A stretch of 64,000 nt of DNA from NCBI RefSeq assembly GCF_018829635.1, contig NZ_JAHKKG010000010.1:372001-436000 (forward strand). The letters run 5' to 3'. The notes beneath the pieces were generated by a model that worked only from the letters and a program-made list of their open reading frames with translations, had not been told where the DNA came from and did not search any database. Numbering within the stretch: position 1 is the first letter of the stretch; every line of letters starts with the position of its first letter. A program made the translations under genes and the position numbers. Below are positions 62,469-64,000 of this stretch, piece after piece. This DNA comes from Paractinoplanes bogorensis. GTDB lineage: Bacteria > Actinomycetota > Actinomycetes > Mycobacteriales > Micromonosporaceae.

Positions 62469-64000
62469 TCAGGCCGCTCGACGGTAGCCGGCGGGCCGGG
62501 TGGTGAAGGTTCCGCGGCCGTGCGTACGGCTGCGCAACTGGGTCGCATAGCCGAACAGCTCGGCCAGCGGCACCACCGCGGTCACCGCCCGCCCGGTCGA
62601 GCCGGTGACCTGACCGCGGCGGGCGGACAGGTCACCGAGCACGGCGCCCAGAGCCTCGGCCGGTGCGGCCACCGTGACCTCGGCGACCGGCTCGAGCACG
62701 CTCAGCTCGCATCCGGCCAGCGCCGCCCGCAACCCGAACCGGCCCGCCGCCCGGAACGCCACCTCGGACGAGTCCTTCGGGTGGGTCGCGCCGTCGGTCA
62801 GGGTGACCGCGAGGCCCACCACCGGATGCCCGGCGAGCGGTCCGGCCACGAGGGCGTCCCGGCAACCGGCTTCGACCGCCCGGACGTACTCGCCCGGTAC
62901 CCGCCCACCGGTCACGGTGGACGCGAACGAGAAGCCGGTGCCCTCGACCGGTTGGACGTCGAGCGTGACGTGGGCGAACTGACCGGGGCCGCCGTCCTGC
63001 TTGACGTGCCGGTAGAGCACCCCGGTCACGCCCCGCACGACCGCTTCCCGCAGCGCGACCTGCGGCCGGCCCACGGTCACCCGCAGACCGGTTGCCTGCT
63101 GCAGCCGCGTCACCGTCACCTCCAGATGCAGTTCGCCGAGCCCGGAGAGCAGGATCTGCCCGGTCTCGGAGTCCGTCCGTACGGCCAGCGAAGGGTCCTC
63201 GTCGACCAGCGCGGTCAGGGCCGGCAGCAGGCGTTGCGCGTCGGCCCGGGTCCGCGCTTCGACGGCGACCGACACCAGCGGCGGCGCCGTGACGGCCGCC
63301 TCCAGCAGCACCGGATGGTCGCGGGCCGACAGCGTCGTGCCGGCCCGGGCCTGTTTCAGCCCGGCCACCGCGACGATGTCACCGGCCACGGCCCGGTCGA
63401 TGTCCTCGTGCCGGTCGGCCTGAACCCGCAGCACCCGGGCCACCCGTTCGGCCCGGCCCGCGCCCGCGTCCCACACCGTGTCCCCCTTGGCGATCACGCC
63501 GTCGTAGACCCGCACGTACGCCAGTCGCCCGGCCCGCTTGAACACCAGCGCCGCCAGGGACGCGTCCGGCCGGCCCGCCGGAGCCGGCAGGTAGTCGACC
63601 ACGGCGTCGAGCAGCGGTTCGACGCCGACGTTGCGGTAGGCCGACCCGCACAGCACCACGACCGCGTCCCCGGCCCGGGTCAGTTCGCGCAGCGCCGCGC
63701 GCAGGGTGTCATCAGACATCGCGCCCAGCTCCTCCAGTGCCCCGGCATGCCGCTCGGCCACCTGTTCCTCCAGCTCCCGCCGGGCCTGCCGGGTGGCCGG
63801 ATCGTCCGCCGGTTCCTCGTGCAGAACGCCGTCGGGCCAGGTGAGCCGGCGCATGCCGACCAGATCGACCACGCCGATGTGGCCGATCGGCACCTGCACG
63901 ACCAGGGGCGTGGCCTCCAGCCGGTCGCGGATGGAGGCGACCGCCGCGGCGAAGTCGGCCCCGGCCCGGTCGAGCTTGTTGACGAAGGCGATCCGGGGCA
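62469..64000 (-). CDS. EF-G-like translation GTPase, C-terminal part (start outside window)
   Basis: At least 510 residues of an elongation factor G-type GTPase. The frame is open to the window edge and includes the G4 motif VNKLDR and the G5-like CGSAYRNVG; the P-loop lies beyond the window. Domains II (about 115-195 of the visible M-start part), III (LSGLGELHLEV), IV and V (VTVAAPAEALGAVLGDLSARRG, YATQLRSRTHGRGTF) follow in order. It could be an EF-G2-like paralogue or a Tet-type ribosomal protection protein. The domain IV loops that would distinguish them do not decide it. Confidence 0.85.
   Translation of the reverse strand, partial: PRIAFVNKLDRAGADFAAAVASIRDRLEATPLVVQVPIGHIGVVDLVGMRRLTWPDGVLHEEPADDPATRQARRELEEQVAERHAGALEELGAMSDDTLRAALRELTRAGDAVVVLCGSAYRNVGVEPLLDAVVDYLPAPAGRPDASLAALVFKRAGRLAYVRVYDGVIAKGDTVWDAGAGRAERVARVLRVQADRHEDIDRAVAGDIVAVAGLKQARAGTTLSARDHPVLLEAAVTAPPLVSVAVEARTRADAQRLLPALTALVDEDPSLAVRTDSETGQILLSGLGELHLEVTVTRLQQATGLRVTVGRPQVALREAVVRGVTGVLYRHVKQDGGPGQFAHVTLDVQPVEGTGFSFASTVTGGRVPGEYVRAVEAGCRDALVAGPLAGHPVVGLAVTLTDGATHPKDSSEVAFRAAGRFGLRAALAGCELSVLEPVAEVTVAAPAEALGAVLGDLSARRGQVTGSTGRAVTAVVPLAELFGYATQLRSRTHGRGTFTTRPAGYRRAA

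Overview
The window is very GC-rich, densely packed DNA with GTG and TTG starts, 4-nt ATGA/GTGA gene overlaps and frequent CGTACG words. It encodes secreted plant-polymer enzymes and many LacI, IclR, MarR, TetR and XRE regulators. This fits a soil actinobacterium, most likely of the Micromonosporaceae (Actinoplanes-like). That assignment is inferred from style; no rRNA or species marker is present. I see no tRNA, rRNA, CRISPR array, insertion sequence or phage gene.

Layout. 0-2.8 kb: end of an MFS transporter, an aldo/keto reductase, and a DUF4397 surface protein coupled to a class F sortase. 2.8-15 kb: a putative LacI regulon with a cupin gene, an HpcH/HpaI aldolase-lacI pair, and a nine-gene reverse-strand operon (two HisD-type dehydrogenases, a sugar-type ABC importer, a double SnoaL protein, a carbon-nitrogen hydrolase, an SDR and an alpha/beta hydrolase). 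Related TGCATACGTATGCA-like sites precede all three transcription units. 15-22.5 kb: a LysR gene and secreted carbohydrate enzymes (GH2 with an AbfB trefoil, a CBM2 protein, a PL3 pectate lyase), with an XRE/SDR pair. 22.5-28.7 kb: two GPP34 proteins around a MerR regulator, a class A beta-lactamase and a membrane-anchored carboxylesterase. 28.9-40 kb: a fluoroacetate-dehalogenase-like hydrolase, an M20 and an S9 peptidase in one operon, a TetR regulator, and a peptide ABC importer operon ending in a tartrate-dehydrogenase-like enzyme. 40-43 kb: MarR-linked hydrolases and a DUF5996 protein.

43-60 kb is a second large catabolic region arranged around a 314-bp divergent promoter. To the left are an FAD monooxygenase, an isochorismatase-type amidohydrolase, a Zn alcohol dehydrogenase, an isocitrate-lyase-type C-C lyase and a LeuC/LeuD-type hydratase. 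To the right is a ten-gene operon: RbsB/C/A-type importer, aldehyde dehydrogenase, a double alpha/beta-hydrolase protein without serine nucleophiles, a maleate-isomerase/arylmalonate-decarboxylase relative without catalytic cysteines, IclR, a second aldehyde dehydrogenase, a Zn dehydrogenase and an SDR. Together they look like import of a compound, oxidative ring opening or amide cleavage, hydration, and retro-aldol cleavage to central metabolites. The substrate is not determined.

60-64 kb: an M24 metallopeptidase, a quinone oxidoreductase-cupin pair behind two identical 18-bp palindromes, a strong convergent terminator, and the C-terminal part of an EF-G-like GTPase that runs off the window. 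The strongest candidates for undescribed biology are the double-HisD LacI regulon and the 43-60 kb pathway with its nucleophile-less enzymes.
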